The notes: a model not told the origin generated them from the sequence alone. Shown: positions 17,858-27,012, numbered from the stretch's first letter. The stretch is 49,625 nucleotides of DNA from an uncultured Faecalibacterium sp. (GCA_900539945.1 UQDV01000016.1:1-49625), one strand, 5' to 3'. Numbers and translations: made by a program.

Positions 17858-18969
17858 CCCCGAAAAAGAAAGCCGGCCTGCTGCAGCGGCTGCTGTCGCT
17901 GGCCGCTGCGGCCGCACTGGCCCTGAGCCTTGTAGGCTGTGGCACCTCGGCTGTGGTGCCGGGCGGCAGTGCCGACGTGGTGCCCAACCCTTCCTCTACG
18001 GCAGCCAGCGTGGATGCCCCGTTCGAGATGCACTTCATCGACGTGGGGCAGGCGCTGAGCGTGCTGGTGGAATGTGACGGCCAGTTCATGCTGTACGACG
18101 GCGGCAACGTGGACGACGGCAGTCTGGTGGTATCCTACCTGCAAAAGCAGGGGGTGGAGCAGCTGCAATATGTGTTCTGCTCCCACGCCCACGAGGATCA
18201 TGTGGGCGGGCTTGCCGCCGTAATGGCAAAGTTCCCGGCGGGACACGCTTACAGCCCTGTGACCGAGGGCAGCACAAAATGCTTCAACGATTTTGTCAAG
18301 TATACGCAGCAACAGGGCTTGCAGCTGGAAGTGCCCTCCGTGGGCACGGTCTGGCCGCTGGGCAGCGCCACCGTTACCATGCTTGGCCCGGTAACGCAGT
18401 ACAGCGAGACCAACAACACCTCGCTGGTGCTGCGCATCGACTACGGCAACACCAGCTTTCTGCTCACCGGCGACATGGAAAATACCGCCGAGACCGACCT
18501 TGTGAACAGCGGCGCCAACCTGAAAGCCGATGTTTTACAGGTAGGGCACCACGGCTCCAGCACCAGTACCAGCTACCTGTTTCTGAACGCTGTTCTGCCG
18601 GAAATGGGCGTCATCTCCTGCGGCACGGGCAACAAGTACGGCCACCCCCACGAGGAAACGTTAAGCATCCTGCGGGACGCAAAGGTGGACGTCTACCGCA
18701 CCGACCTGCAGGGCACCATCACCATTAGCAGCGACGGCCAGAACTTCACCGTGGGCACCGAGCGCTTTGTGCCGGACAGTCAGCTGAACCCAACCGACCC
18801 GTCGTCCTCCAGCACCGCGCAGCAGGCGTACATCGGCAACGTGAACAGCAAAAAGTTCCACCTGCCCACCTGTCCCAACCTGCCTGCGGAAAAGAACCAG
18901 GTCCTCTTTTCCAGCTATGACGAAGCCATTGCCGCAGGCTATACCCCCTGCGCAAGCTGCATCAAATAA
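17830..18969 (+). CDS. ComEC/Rec2-like metallo-beta-lactamase lipoprotein
   Basis: 379 aa from a GTG start at 17830, inside the end of the upstream gene; no later start would keep the signal peptide. Residues 15-37 are a lipoprotein signal (lipobox LVGC, Cys37). The metallo-hydrolase domain carries HAHEDH (His119, His121, Asp123, His124), the metal ligands of this fold. The last ~45 residues (NVNSKKFHLPTCPNLP ... GYTPCASC) are an Ada-like Cys/His metal-binding module often found on secreted ComEC-type hydrolases and nucleases in Firmicutes. It lacks the ComEC membrane channel, so an extracellular nuclease or phosphodiesterase role is more likely than DNA uptake itself; this is inference. Confidence 0.85.
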   Translation: MENWNKEKVTPKKKAGLLQRLLSLAAAAALALSLVGCGTSAVVPGGSADVVPNPSSTAASVDAPFEMHFIDVGQALSVLVECDGQFMLYDGGNVDDGSLVVSYLQKQGVEQLQYVFCSHAHEDHVGGLAAVMAKFPAGHAYSPVTEGSTKCFNDFVKYTQQQGLQLEVPSVGTVWPLGSATVTMLGPVTQYSETNNTSLVLRIDYGNTSFLLTGDMENTAETDLVNSGANLKADVLQVGHHGSSTSTSYLFLNAVLPEMGVISCGTGNKYGHPHEETLSILRDAKVDVYRTDLQGTITISSDGQNFTVGTERFVPDSQLNPTDPSSSSTAQQAYIGNVNSKKFHLPTCPNLPAEKNQVLFSSYDEAIAAGYTPCASCIK

Positions 18970-18975
18970 GAGTAC

Positions 18976-19127
18976 TCCCTCAGTCAAACCCTTCGGGTTT
19001 GCCAGCTCCCTCTGAGATGGAGCCTTCTGACGGAACCGGGATGTTTCCTGTTGAAAGCGGAACGTTTCCGGACCGTCAAGGCCCCCTCCCCGAGGGGACT
19101 GGCACGGCGTGAGCCGTGACGGAGGGA
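18976..19127. repeat. Palindromic repeat element, copy 2 (152 bp)
   Basis: Ends TCCCTCAGTCA (18976-18986) and TGACGGAGGGA (19117-19127) are inverted repeats with one mismatch. Inner hairpins CAAACCC-TTC-GGGTTTG (18986-19001 region) and CACGGC-GTGA-GCCGTG (19103-19118) flank GCCAGCTCC and ACTGGCA motifs. The right end is followed by TTTTTT, so it probably ends transcription of the ComEC-like gene. Same architecture as copy 1. Confidence 0.8.
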
Positions 19128-19146
19128 TTTTTTGCATTCTCCGGGA

Positions 19147-19175
19147 TTGATAAAATCCCATAGCTGCGGTATACT
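19147..19175 (+). promoter_or_regulatory. Sigma-A promoter of the methionine synthase operon
   Basis: -35 TTGATA (19147-19152), 17-nt spacer, -10 TATACT (19170-19175). The start codon is only ~34 nt past the expected transcript start, too short for an S-box or other SAM riboswitch. Confidence 0.7.
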
Positions 19176-19215
19176 TAAAATCACTTTATTTCAAAAAAGC
19201 AAGGAGGAACCGCAG

Positions 19216-19905
19216 ATGCAGCTGGGGCAGAGCAGGACCCTGCCGGTGGAAAAACCGGAGCTGATCGACCTTGCGCAGGCAGCGCGGTATTTCGGCGCGC
19301 GCGGGGAGGCGGACACCGCCACCATGGCCCTGCTGCAGCGCTGCGCCGTACCGTTGCTGGCCGCTGCGACGCCCCGCGCCGTCTGGCTGCGGGCGGAGGT
19401 GAAGGCGCTGGCCGAAGCCGGCATCCTGCGGGGCAGCGATGTGATGCGGCATCTGGAGGGCTGCGGGCAGGCCATTCTGCTGGCCGTGACCCTTGGCCCC
19501 GGGGTGGACGCCCAGATCCGCCGCGCCGGGGTGGGGGATATCGCCGCCGGTGTAGCGTCCGATGCGCTGGGCAGCGCCCTGGCTGAACAGACCGCCGACG
19601 CGGCGGAAGCCGAGCTGCGCCAGCTGGCCGCAGCCGAGGGGACTTACCTCACCGGGCGGTTCTCGCCGGGCTATGGCGACTGGGACATCGCGGTGCAGCC
19701 GCTGGTGGCCGCCGCGCTGGACACGGCGCGCCGGGCCGGGCTGTGCGTCACCGATACCAACCTGATGACCCCCCGCAAAAGCGTGACCGCCATTCTGGGG
19801 GTCAGCGACCATCCGGTCAAGGGACATCTGGCCGGGTGCGGGCACTGTGTGCTGCGCACCCGCTGCGAATACAGAAAGAGGGGAAAGACCTGTGCAAGTG
19901 AGTGA
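19216..19905 (+). CDS. Cobalamin-dependent methionine synthase activation-domain protein
   Basis: 229 aa. Matches the Met_synt_B12 activation fold (RFSPGYGDWDI, then the MTPRKSVTAILGVSDHP segment that in MetH binds S-adenosylmethionine) and ends with a Cys-rich tail (CGHCVLRTRCEYRKRGKTC). In Escherichia coli MetH this is the fourth domain, needed for reductive remethylation of inactivated cob(II)alamin; here it is a separate protein. AGGAGG lies 8 nt before ATG 19216; a longer frame has no ribosome site. It overlaps the metH start by 14 nt, supporting stoichiometric production. Confidence 0.88.
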   Translation: MQLGQSRTLPVEKPELIDLAQAARYFGARGEADTATMALLQRCAVPLLAAATPRAVWLRAEVKALAEAGILRGSDVMRHLEGCGQAILLAVTLGPGVDAQIRRAGVGDIAAGVASDALGSALAEQTADAAEAELRQLAAAEGTYLTGRFSPGYGDWDIAVQPLVAAALDTARRAGLCVTDTNLMTPRKSVTAILGVSDHPVKGHLAGCGHCVLRTRCEYRKRGKTCASE

Positions 19906-22321
19906 ACTTTTCAAGCAGAGCAATACCATCCTGCTGGACGGCGGCATGGGCACCATGCTGCAGGCGGCCGGCCTGAAGCTGGGCGCCCGGCCGGAGGAAC
20001 TGAACATCACCGACCCGCAGCTCATCGAGGGCATCCATGCGCAGTATGCCGCAGCGGGCAGCCGCATCATCAACGCCAACACCTTTGGTGCGTCGGCCCA
20101 CAAGCTGGCGGGCAGCGCCTACAGTCTGGAAGAGATCATTGCGGCGGGCATTGCCAACTGCAAGCGGGCCTGTGCGCCCTATGGTGCGCTTGCAGCGCTG
20201 GATGTCGGCCCGCTGGGCGAGCTGCTGGAACCCAACGGCACTCTGGCCTTTGAGGATGCCGTGGAGGAATACGCCCGCATCGTGCGGGCCGGTGCGGCGG
20301 CCGGGGCCGACCTGATCTTTTTTGAGACCTTTACCGACCTGTACGAGCTCAAGGCCGCGCTGTTGGCCGCCCGGGAAAACTCTAGCCTGCCCATCCTGGC
20401 CAGCATGAGTTTTGAAGCCGGCGGCCGCACCTTTACCGGCTGCACGGTGGAGAGCTTCGGCGTCACCGCCCGGGGTCTGGGGGCCAGCGCCGTGGGCATC
20501 AACTGCTCGCTGGGCCCCAAGGAGATCTTCCCCATGGCAAAGCGCCTGACCGAGGCCGTGCCCGGCAACTTCCCGGTGTTCGTCAAGCCCAACGCGGGTC
20601 TGCCCCGGGCCGACGGCAGCGGCTACGACATTACCCCGCAGCTGTTTGCGCTGGAAATGAAGCCCTACCGGGAGCTGAATCTGTTTGCCGCCGGAGGCTG
20701 CTGCGGCACCACGCCGGAGTTCATCCGGCTGCTGAACGGGGTGTTCAAGGGCTGTGTGCCGGGCCGCCCGGCCCACGCCATGCCCTCGGTGCTGTGCACC
20801 CCTATGAATTATGTCAACGTGGACGGCATCACCGTGGTGGGCGAGCGCATCAACCCCACCGGCAAAAAGCGCTTCCAGCAGGCACTGCGGGAGAATGATA
20901 TGAACTATGTTCTGGAACAAGCCGTGAGCCAGGTGGAAGCCGGGGCGCAGGTGCTGGACGTGAACGTGGGTGCCCCCGGCGTGGATGAACCGGCCCTGAT
21001 GCCGCAGGTGGTCAAGGCTTTGCAGAGCGTGGTCAGCCTGCCCCTGCAGCTGGATTCCTCCAACGTGCAGGCACTGGAAAACGGCCTGCGGGTGTACAAC
21101 GGCAAGCCCATCGTCAACTCCACCAACGGCGAGCCGGAAAAGCTGCGGGCCATCCTGCCCCTGTGCAAAAAGTACGGCGCGGCCATCGTGGGCCTTGCCA
21201 TCGACGAGCGGGGCATCCTGTCCGCCGCAGAGGACCGCGTGGCCATTGCCCGCCGCATCACCGAGGCGGCACTGGAAGCCGGAATCCCCCGCGAGGACAT
21301 CTACATCGACTGCCTGACCCTGACCGCCAGCGCCCAGCAGAAGGATGTGCTGGCCACGGTGCAGGCGCTGGAAGCCTGCAAGAAGGAGCTGGGCGTGCGC
21401 ACCATCCTGGGCGTGTCCAACATCAGCTTCGGCCTGCCCTGCCGCTCCTACCTGAACACCACCTTCCTCACCATGGCCATGTATGCCGGGCTGGATCTGG
21501 CCATCATGAACCCCTCCAGTGAAGAGATGATGGCCGCCGTATATGCCTACAACGTGCTGACCAACCGGGACGCGCAGAGCATGCAGTACATCGAGCGCTA
21601 CGCAAACCGGGTGCCTGCCTCCACGGCCCTGAAGCAGGCAGCCCAGGCAGCGCCTGCGGCGGCAGCTTCCGACGGGAGCGCTGAAATTTCCGGCCCCTAT
21701 GCGGCGCTGATCAAGGCGGTGGAAAAGGGCCTGAAGGGCGACGCCGCCGCCCAGACCCGCGCCCTGCTGGCCGAAAAGCAGCCGCTGGAAGTGGTGGACG
21801 AAGCCCTGATCCCGGCGCTGGACGTCGTGGGTGCCAAGTATGAGAAGGGCACCCTCTTCCTGCCGCAGCTGCTGCAGGCTGCCAGTGCCGCCCAGAGCGC
21901 CTTTGAGGAGATCAAGACCGCCATTGCCCAGAAGGGCGAGGGCAGCGCCAGCAAGGGCCGCATCGTGCTGGCTACCGTAAAGGGGGATGTCCACGATATC
22001 GGCAAGAACATCGTCCGGGTGATCCTGGAAAACTACGGCTTTGAGGTCATCGACCTGGGCCGCGATGTGCCGGTGGAGACCGTGGTGGACACCGTGCGGG
22101 AAAAGGATGTGCATCTGGTGGGCCTTTCGGCTCTGATGACCACCACCCTCAAGAGCATGGAGGAGACCATTGCCGCCCTGCATGCAGCCAAACTGGACTG
22201 CAAGATCATGGTGGGCGGTGCCGTGCTCACCCCGGAATACGCCGAAAAGATCGGTGCGGACTGGTACGCCAAGGACGCCAAGCGCAGCGCCGACATCGCC
22301 AAGGAATTCTTTGGGGTGTGA
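19892..22321 (+). CDS. metH: Methionine synthase MetH lacking the activation domain
   Basis: 809 aa from GTG 19892 (ribosome site GAGGGGAAAG). Domains in order: homocysteine S-methyltransferase (about 1-290, zinc cysteines in GINCSLGP and GGCCGTTPE), pterin-binding methyltetrahydrofolate domain (about 310-560, TVVGERINPTGKKR), B12 cap and cobalamin-binding Rossmann domain (about 600-809) with DVHDIGKN holding the cobalt-ligating His701. It transfers a methyl group from methyltetrahydrofolate to homocysteine. The usual C-terminal activation domain is absent and is supplied by the preceding gene. Confidence 0.95.
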   Translation: MQVSELFKQSNTILLDGGMGTMLQAAGLKLGARPEELNITDPQLIEGIHAQYAAAGSRIINANTFGASAHKLAGSAYSLEEIIAAGIANCKRACAPYGALAALDVGPLGELLEPNGTLAFEDAVEEYARIVRAGAAAGADLIFFETFTDLYELKAALLAARENSSLPILASMSFEAGGRTFTGCTVESFGVTARGLGASAVGINCSLGPKEIFPMAKRLTEAVPGNFPVFVKPNAGLPRADGSGYDITPQLFALEMKPYRELNLFAAGGCCGTTPEFIRLLNGVFKGCVPGRPAHAMPSVLCTPMNYVNVDGITVVGERINPTGKKRFQQALRENDMNYVLEQAVSQVEAGAQVLDVNVGAPGVDEPALMPQVVKALQSVVSLPLQLDSSNVQALENGLRVYNGKPIVNSTNGEPEKLRAILPLCKKYGAAIVGLAIDERGILSAAEDRVAIARRITEAALEAGIPREDIYIDCLTLTASAQQKDVLATVQALEACKKELGVRTILGVSNISFGLPCRSYLNTTFLTMAMYAGLDLAIMNPSSEEMMAAVYAYNVLTNRDAQSMQYIERYANRVPASTALKQAAQAAPAAAASDGSAEISGPYAALIKAVEKGLKGDAAAQTRALLAEKQPLEVVDEALIPALDVVGAKYEKGTLFLPQLLQAASAAQSAFEEIKTAIAQKGEGSASKGRIVLATVKGDVHDIGKNIVRVILENYGFEVIDLGRDVPVETVVDTVREKDVHLVGLSALMTTTLKSMEETIAALHAAKLDCKIMVGGAVLTPEYAEKIGADWYAKDAKRSADIAKEFFGV

Positions 22322-22350
22322 TTCCTGCAAAAACAGGGAAGGAGAAAACC

Positions 22351-23211
22351 ATGAAAAATACGGCTTTCAGCCTGATGACGGCATTGCTGGCAGTGATGAA
22401 CGAAAGTGAACCGAAAGACCCGTACTATGTGCTGGCGCAGTATTTTTTGTATCACTTCGACCAGCTGCGGGATCTGAACATCTACGACGTGGCGGATGCC
22501 TGCTATGTGTCCCGCAGCGGCATCCGGCGGTTCTGCCAGTCCATCGGCTTTGACAACTTTTCCGACCTGAAGGCTGAGGCCGATGAATGGAAGCGCCAGT
22601 GCAACTACTTCATCGGCTACAGCGTGCGTCCGGACTACAAGGAATACCTTTCCGGCAGCATCGGGGAGATGATGGAGGAGATCAACCGTATTGCCACTCC
22701 CGCTGTACTGGATAAGCTGGCCGAAAGCATTCATGCCAGCCGACATGTGGTGCTCTTCACCTCGGATTTTTCCGGCATGGCGGCTCGCAGCTTCCAGCAG
22801 TCCATGGTGGTCATGGGCAAGCTGGTGCAGATCGTGTCCGATGCCCACTATACGCTGGATTATCTGAAAGTGCTGACACCGGAGGACCTGCTCATTACAG
22901 TTTCAGCTACCGGCAACTTTGCCACCCTGATGGAGCCAATGGTGCAGAAGGCTGCAGCTTATAAGGTGCTGGTGACGGTCAACCACGCCATAAAAATGTG
23001 GAAAAGCTACGATCAGGTGATCTACCTGAGCGAAAAGGACAACAGCGGTGCCCGCACGGTGTACTCCCAGTATGGTATGACCTATTTCTTTGATATCCTG
23101 TACAGCCACTATGTGAACAACTACCGGGAGACTGACCTGCTGCAGGGTCCAATTTCTGAACTGCCTTTGTCGGATTCTCAAAAAATGCGGGTGCAAAGAT
23201 GTGCAGAATGA
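22351..23211 (+). CDS. MurR/RpiR-family transcriptional regulator
   Basis: 286 aa. N-terminal RpiR helix-turn-helix (NIYDVADACYVSRSGIRRFCQSIGFDNFSDLK) and a C-terminal SIS-like phosphosugar domain (about 110-270, HVVLFTSDFSGMAARSFQQSM, VSATGNFATLM). Such proteins sense sugar phosphates. AAGGAG precedes ATG 22351. It starts 29 bp after metH with no terminator between, yet is functionally tied to the following 6-phospho-beta-glucosidase and PTS genes, from which it is separated by a terminator. Confidence 0.9.
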   Translation: MKNTAFSLMTALLAVMNESEPKDPYYVLAQYFLYHFDQLRDLNIYDVADACYVSRSGIRRFCQSIGFDNFSDLKAEADEWKRQCNYFIGYSVRPDYKEYLSGSIGEMMEEINRIATPAVLDKLAESIHASRHVVLFTSDFSGMAARSFQQSMVVMGKLVQIVSDAHYTLDYLKVLTPEDLLITVSATGNFATLMEPMVQKAAAYKVLVTVNHAIKMWKSYDQVIYLSEKDNSGARTVYSQYGMTYFFDILYSHYVNNYRETDLLQGPISELPLSDSQKMRVQRCAE

Positions 23212-23269
23212 CGGGTAAAACCGTGGAACTGCTCAAAAACAAAAGAATAAATTGTTCAACCATCCAAAC

Positions 23270-23297
23270 GGGGTTCGCATCGCGAACCCCATTTTTT
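23270..23297 (+). terminator. Terminator after the RpiR gene
   Basis: Perfect 9-bp stem GGGGTTCGC (23270-23278) with GCGAACCCC (23282-23290), then ATTTTTT. The rest of 23212-23392 holds the leader of the beta-glucoside operon; no clear -35/-10 pair was found. Confidence 0.88.
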
Positions 23298-23392
23298 GTC
23301 GGAGATGTGTTACGATAGTCCTGCAAAGAATTGGACCCGCGGGGGGTTCTGCGACGGCAGAACAGACTGACAAAGATGGAAAGGATCACACT

Positions 23393-24862
23393 ATGTATTA
23401 CGGACACAACCCCAAATTCCCGGACAACTTCATGTGGGGCGCTTCCAGCGCTGCCTGGCAGGTGGAAGGCGGAGTCGCCGATGGCGGACGCACGCCGGCC
23501 ATCATCGACCTGAACTCCAAGACCAAGAAGCCGTTTACGGATAACACCTATGCGGCGGATCACTATCATCACTACAAGGAAGATGTGGCCCTGATGGCAG
23601 AGTGCGGTTTCTCCAGCTATCGTTTCTCGCTCAGCTGGTCCCGCATCATCCCTCATGCAGACGGCAAGGTGAACCCCGAAGGCATCGCGTTCTACAATGA
23701 TCTGATCAATGAGCTGGTGGCCCACAACATCACCCCCATCGTTACCCTGTATCACTACGACCTGCCGGTCTGGGTAGATGAGCTGGGCGGCTGGAAAAGC
23801 CGCGACACCGTGGAAAGATTCGAGCACTACTGCCGCGTCTGCTTTGAGAACTTCGGCGACCGGGTCAAATACTGGCTGTCGCTGAACGAGCAGAATATGC
23901 AGATCTGCTATGGCAACTGGCTGGGCGTCAGCAAGGGCTGTGACGACTGGTTCAAGGATCAGTGGAAGATCAACCATATCATGAACCTGTGCCATGCCAA
24001 GGCTGTCAACGCCTGCCATGAGATGGTGGCGGGCGGCAAGATCGGCCCTGTGCCCGGCTGCGTGCCCATCTACCCGGAGACCTGCCGCCCCGAGGATCAG
24101 ATCGCTGCTATGAACGCCGAGGAGTTCACCGAGAAGTTCTGGATCGACACCTATGTTTACGGCGAGTACAGCAACTTTATCAAGCACTACTGGAAAGAGA
24201 ACGACATCGACATCGGAATGCAGCCCGGCGATGCAGAACTGATGAAGAGCGCCAAAATCGATTTCATCGCCGTCAACTGCTACCGCAGCAACGTTGCAAA
24301 GTATGCGCCGCATGACGCAAAACAGCAGGATTATCTGCTGAACAAGAACGGCGTCAAGGGCCAGATGGTGTTCCCCGTGGAGCCGGGCCGCTACGCTCTG
24401 ACCCGCAATCCCTATGTCGAGTACACCGACTGGGATTGGGAGATCGACCCCTCCTGCCTGCGCTATGAGATGCGTTACCTGTGGGATCACTATCACCTGC
24501 CCATGATGATCACCGAGAACGGTTACGGCGCCCATGAGACGAAGGACGCCGACGGCCAGGTGCACGATCAGGGCCGCATCGACTACTTGCGGGAGCACAT
24601 TTATCAGCTGGGCATGGCCATTGAGGACGGCTGCGAGGTCATCGCATACAACCCCTGGTCCTTCACCGATCTGCTGTCCACCGGCAATGGCATGGCAAAG
24701 CGTTACGGTCTGGTGTACATCGACACCACCGATGAGGAGCAGAACGCGGCCAAGAGCGTGGAAGAGCTGTCCATGAAACGTATCCGGAAGGATTCCTTCT
24801 ACTGGTACTCCAAGCTGATCCGTTCCAACGGTCAGGACTGGGGAAAGGAGATGCTGAAATAA
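23393..24862 (+). CDS. 6-phospho-beta-glucosidase, GH1
   Basis: 489 aa TIM barrel. The N-terminal GH1 signature FMWGASSAAWQVEGG is at about 14-28. The acid/base Glu166 is in SLNEQN (usually NEP) and the nucleophile Glu375 in ITENGYG. Phospho-glycosidase identity is inferred from the adjacent PTS permease and the C-terminal AKRYGLVYID segment with basic residues typical of 6-phospho enzymes. AAAGGA lies upstream of ATG 23393. Cytoplasmic; splits imported beta-glucoside 6-phosphates to glucose 6-phosphate. Its stop overlaps the PTS start by one base (TAATG). Confidence 0.93.
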   Translation: MYYGHNPKFPDNFMWGASSAAWQVEGGVADGGRTPAIIDLNSKTKKPFTDNTYAADHYHHYKEDVALMAECGFSSYRFSLSWSRIIPHADGKVNPEGIAFYNDLINELVAHNITPIVTLYHYDLPVWVDELGGWKSRDTVERFEHYCRVCFENFGDRVKYWLSLNEQNMQICYGNWLGVSKGCDDWFKDQWKINHIMNLCHAKAVNACHEMVAGGKIGPVPGCVPIYPETCRPEDQIAAMNAEEFTEKFWIDTYVYGEYSNFIKHYWKENDIDIGMQPGDAELMKSAKIDFIAVNCYRSNVAKYAPHDAKQQDYLLNKNGVKGQMVFPVEPGRYALTRNPYVEYTDWDWEIDPSCLRYEMRYLWDHYHLPMMITENGYGAHETKDADGQVHDQGRIDYLREHIYQLGMAIEDGCEVIAYNPWSFTDLLSTGNGMAKRYGLVYIDTTDEEQNAAKSVEELSMKRIRKDSFYWYSKLIRSNGQDWGKEMLK

Positions 24863-26247
24863 TGGCAAAGAAGGATTATAAGGCCATGGCGGCCGGTATT
24901 ATCAAGCAGGCCGGCGGAGTGGACAACATTGTCAGCGCGACCCATTGCATGACCCGTCTGCGCCTTGTACTGCGGGATAGATCCAAGTTTGACACCGATG
25001 CCGTCAAGCAGGTGCCCGGCGTGCTGAACGTCATCATCCAGAACGGCGAATATCAGGTGGTCATCGGCCAGGATGTCCCTGACCTGTATGAAGAGGTCGT
25101 CAAGATCGACGGCATCCAGGCCGGCGGCAGCGTGCAGGACGATGAGGCCGCAGCCAAGGATCTGGCACAGGATCACGGCAACATCGGCAACGCGATCCTC
25201 TCCTTCATCGGCGGCACGTTCAGCCCGGTGATCCCGGTGCTGGTGGCAGGCGGCCTGACTGGTGCGGTGCTGTCCCTGCTGACCAACGTGTTCGGCGTCT
25301 CGGCGGAGTCTGGCACCTACACCATCTTCTACGCCATCAACCAGGCGACCTTCTACTTCCTGCCCATCTTCATCGGCTTTGCAGCCGCTGCCCGCCTGAA
25401 ATCCAATGGTTTCCTGGGCGCATTTCTGGGCGCGATCCTGCTGTACTCCAGCATCAACGGTGCCGAAGGTCTGGACTTCTTCGGCATCCCGGTGCAGGCT
25501 ATCAGCTATAACAGCACCGTGTTCCCGGTCATTCTGGGCGTGCTGTTCATGAGCGTGGTCTACAAGTTCCTGCAAAAGCATATCCCGGTCTTTCTCAAGA
25601 CCATCGTCGTCCCGCTGCTGACCATGCTGATCACGGTGCCTGTCACCCTGATCGTTCTCGGCCCCATCGGCAACACCGTGGGCACCTGGCTGGCAAACGG
25701 TGTTTACGCTCTGTACCAGGCAGTTCCCGCGCTGGCCGTCATGGTCATCGGCATCACCACCCCGCTGATGGTTTTCTTTGGCATGAACAACGCCACCTAC
25801 CCTGTGGTCTTTGCCCTGATGGCAGCTGTCAACTCTGACCCGCTGATCTGCACTGGCATGGCTCCCGCAAACGTGGCCGTTGGTGGTGCCTGCTTGGCCG
25901 CATCCCTGCTGTCCAAGAATGTGGAAGAAAAGTCCGTCAGCGTTTCCGCCGGTATCACCGCTCTGTGCGGCATCACCGAGCCGGGCGTCTACGGTGTGCT
26001 GTTCCCCAAGACCTACCCGCTGATTGGCGCTATGATCGGTGGCGGCATCGGTGGTCTGTTGGCCGGTATCCTGGGCATGACCCAGTACGTTATCTCCACG
26101 CCGGGCTTCATCAGCCTGCCTGCCTACATTGACCCCACCGGTTCCAGTTACAACCTTATCGTCTCGGTCATCGTGATGATTGTGGCTGTGGTCCTGGGAT
26201 TCGTTGCAACCTACGCACTGGGCAAGCGCGCCGAAGCTAAAAAATAA
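24862..26247 (+). CDS. PTS beta-glucoside-type transporter, EIIBC
   Basis: 461 aa. EIIB domain at 1-90 with phospho-Cys29 in ATHCMTRLRL, then an EIIC domain of about ten membrane segments. No EIIA domain, so phosphoryl transfer must come from an EIIA encoded elsewhere (for example a glucose-type EIIA). Translationally coupled to the GH1 gene. Takes up and phosphorylates a beta-glucoside; exact sugar is not readable. The absence of a BglG-type antiterminator fits control by the RpiR protein. Confidence 0.93.
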   Translation: MAKKDYKAMAAGIIKQAGGVDNIVSATHCMTRLRLVLRDRSKFDTDAVKQVPGVLNVIIQNGEYQVVIGQDVPDLYEEVVKIDGIQAGGSVQDDEAAAKDLAQDHGNIGNAILSFIGGTFSPVIPVLVAGGLTGAVLSLLTNVFGVSAESGTYTIFYAINQATFYFLPIFIGFAAAARLKSNGFLGAFLGAILLYSSINGAEGLDFFGIPVQAISYNSTVFPVILGVLFMSVVYKFLQKHIPVFLKTIVVPLLTMLITVPVTLIVLGPIGNTVGTWLANGVYALYQAVPALAVMVIGITTPLMVFFGMNNATYPVVFALMAAVNSDPLICTGMAPANVAVGGACLAASLLSKNVEEKSVSVSAGITALCGITEPGVYGVLFPKTYPLIGAMIGGGIGGLLAGILGMTQYVISTPGFISLPAYIDPTGSSYNLIVSVIVMIVAVVLGFVATYALGKRAEAKK

Positions 26248-26286
26248 GCCCCTGCAACAGGAAGAAAAGCAAGATCCCATCTGCAA

Positions 26287-26338
26287 AAGAAGAGCCGCTG
26301 CATCACACAAGAGAACGACGCGGCGGTTCTTCTTTTTT
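26287..26338 (+). terminator. Terminator of the beta-glucoside operon
   Basis: Imperfect stem AAGAGCCGCTGC with GCGGCGGTTCTT (G-U pairs), followed by CTTTTTT. Confidence 0.7.
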
Positions 26339-26402
26339 CGGCCCTCACAGGGAAGTGCTGTGGTGGGCCGGTACCGTAAGGTGTGGCCGACAAAGCAAAT
26401 AA

Positions 26403-26446
26403 AAACACCTTCCATTGGAGCCGTTCTGCTCCAGCGGAGGGTGTTT
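26403..26446 (-). terminator. Terminator of the PAP2 phosphatase gene
   Basis: Stem AAACACCTTCC (26403-26413) with GGAGGGTGTTT (26436-26446), one G-U type mismatch, plus an inner GGAGC/GCTCC stem; T-rich on both sides so it may work in both directions. Confidence 0.7.
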
Positions 26447-26450
26447 TACA

Positions 26451-26987
26451 TTATACGCTTTGTTTTTTCTTAGGATTGTTTGCCAGACTGTCAACGAGCC
26501 GCGAGGCGAGGGCACCCAGTGCAAGGCCCAGCACAAGGCCGCCCAGCACATCGGTGGGGAAGTGTACATACAGGTACAGCCGGGTAAAGGCGATGAAAGC
26601 CGCCAGCACCAGCGCGGGGACGCCCAACTTCCGGTTTTGCAGCCAGAGCGCAAAGGCTGCCGCAAAAGCCGAGGCCGTGTGCCCGGAGGGGAAGGAGTGC
26701 CCGTGGGGACGCTTGACCAGAATGGTGATCGCCGTGTTCACGTCGCAGGGGCGGGGCCGGGCGAACAGCGGCTTGAGGATGCAGTCCCCGGCCACCAGAT
26801 ACAGTACCAGCGCCGTGGCCATGGCGCACCCGGCCTTGCGGGTGCGGCGGAACAGCAGCAAAAGCAGCGTGAACGCGATCCAGATCTCACCGTGCTCACC
26901 GGCGTAGTTGAGAAAGACGGCCAGCGCATCCAGCACCGGGTTGTGGAACTGCTGCAGCCAGTCCAGAAATGCGAATTCAAACGGCAT
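26451..26987 (-). CDS. PAP2-family membrane phosphatase
   Basis: 178 aa with about five membrane segments. The three phosphatase motifs are present: LKPLFARPRP (KxxxxxxRP), SFPSGHT (PSGH) and TRLYLYVHFPTDV (SRxxxxxHxxxD type, Thr in place of Ser). ATG 26987 is preceded by AGGAGG at 6 nt; longer frames have none. Likely dephosphorylates a lipid phosphate such as undecaprenyl pyrophosphate or phosphatidylglycerol phosphate at the outer membrane face; substrate not determined. It is a single gene with its own promoter and terminator. Confidence 0.9.
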   Translation of the reverse strand: MPFEFAFLDWLQQFHNPVLDALAVFLNYAGEHGEIWIAFTLLLLLFRRTRKAGCAMATALVLYLVAGDCILKPLFARPRPCDVNTAITILVKRPHGHSFPSGHTASAFAAAFALWLQNRKLGVPALVLAAFIAFTRLYLYVHFPTDVLGGLVLGLALGALASRLVDSLANNPKKKQSV

Positions 26988-27012
26988 AAAGAACCTCCTG
27001 TCTGTTGGTTCT

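Noticed and set aside
19176..19215. SAM riboswitch ahead of the methionine synthase genes
   Set aside because: The leader after the promoter is only about 35 nt.
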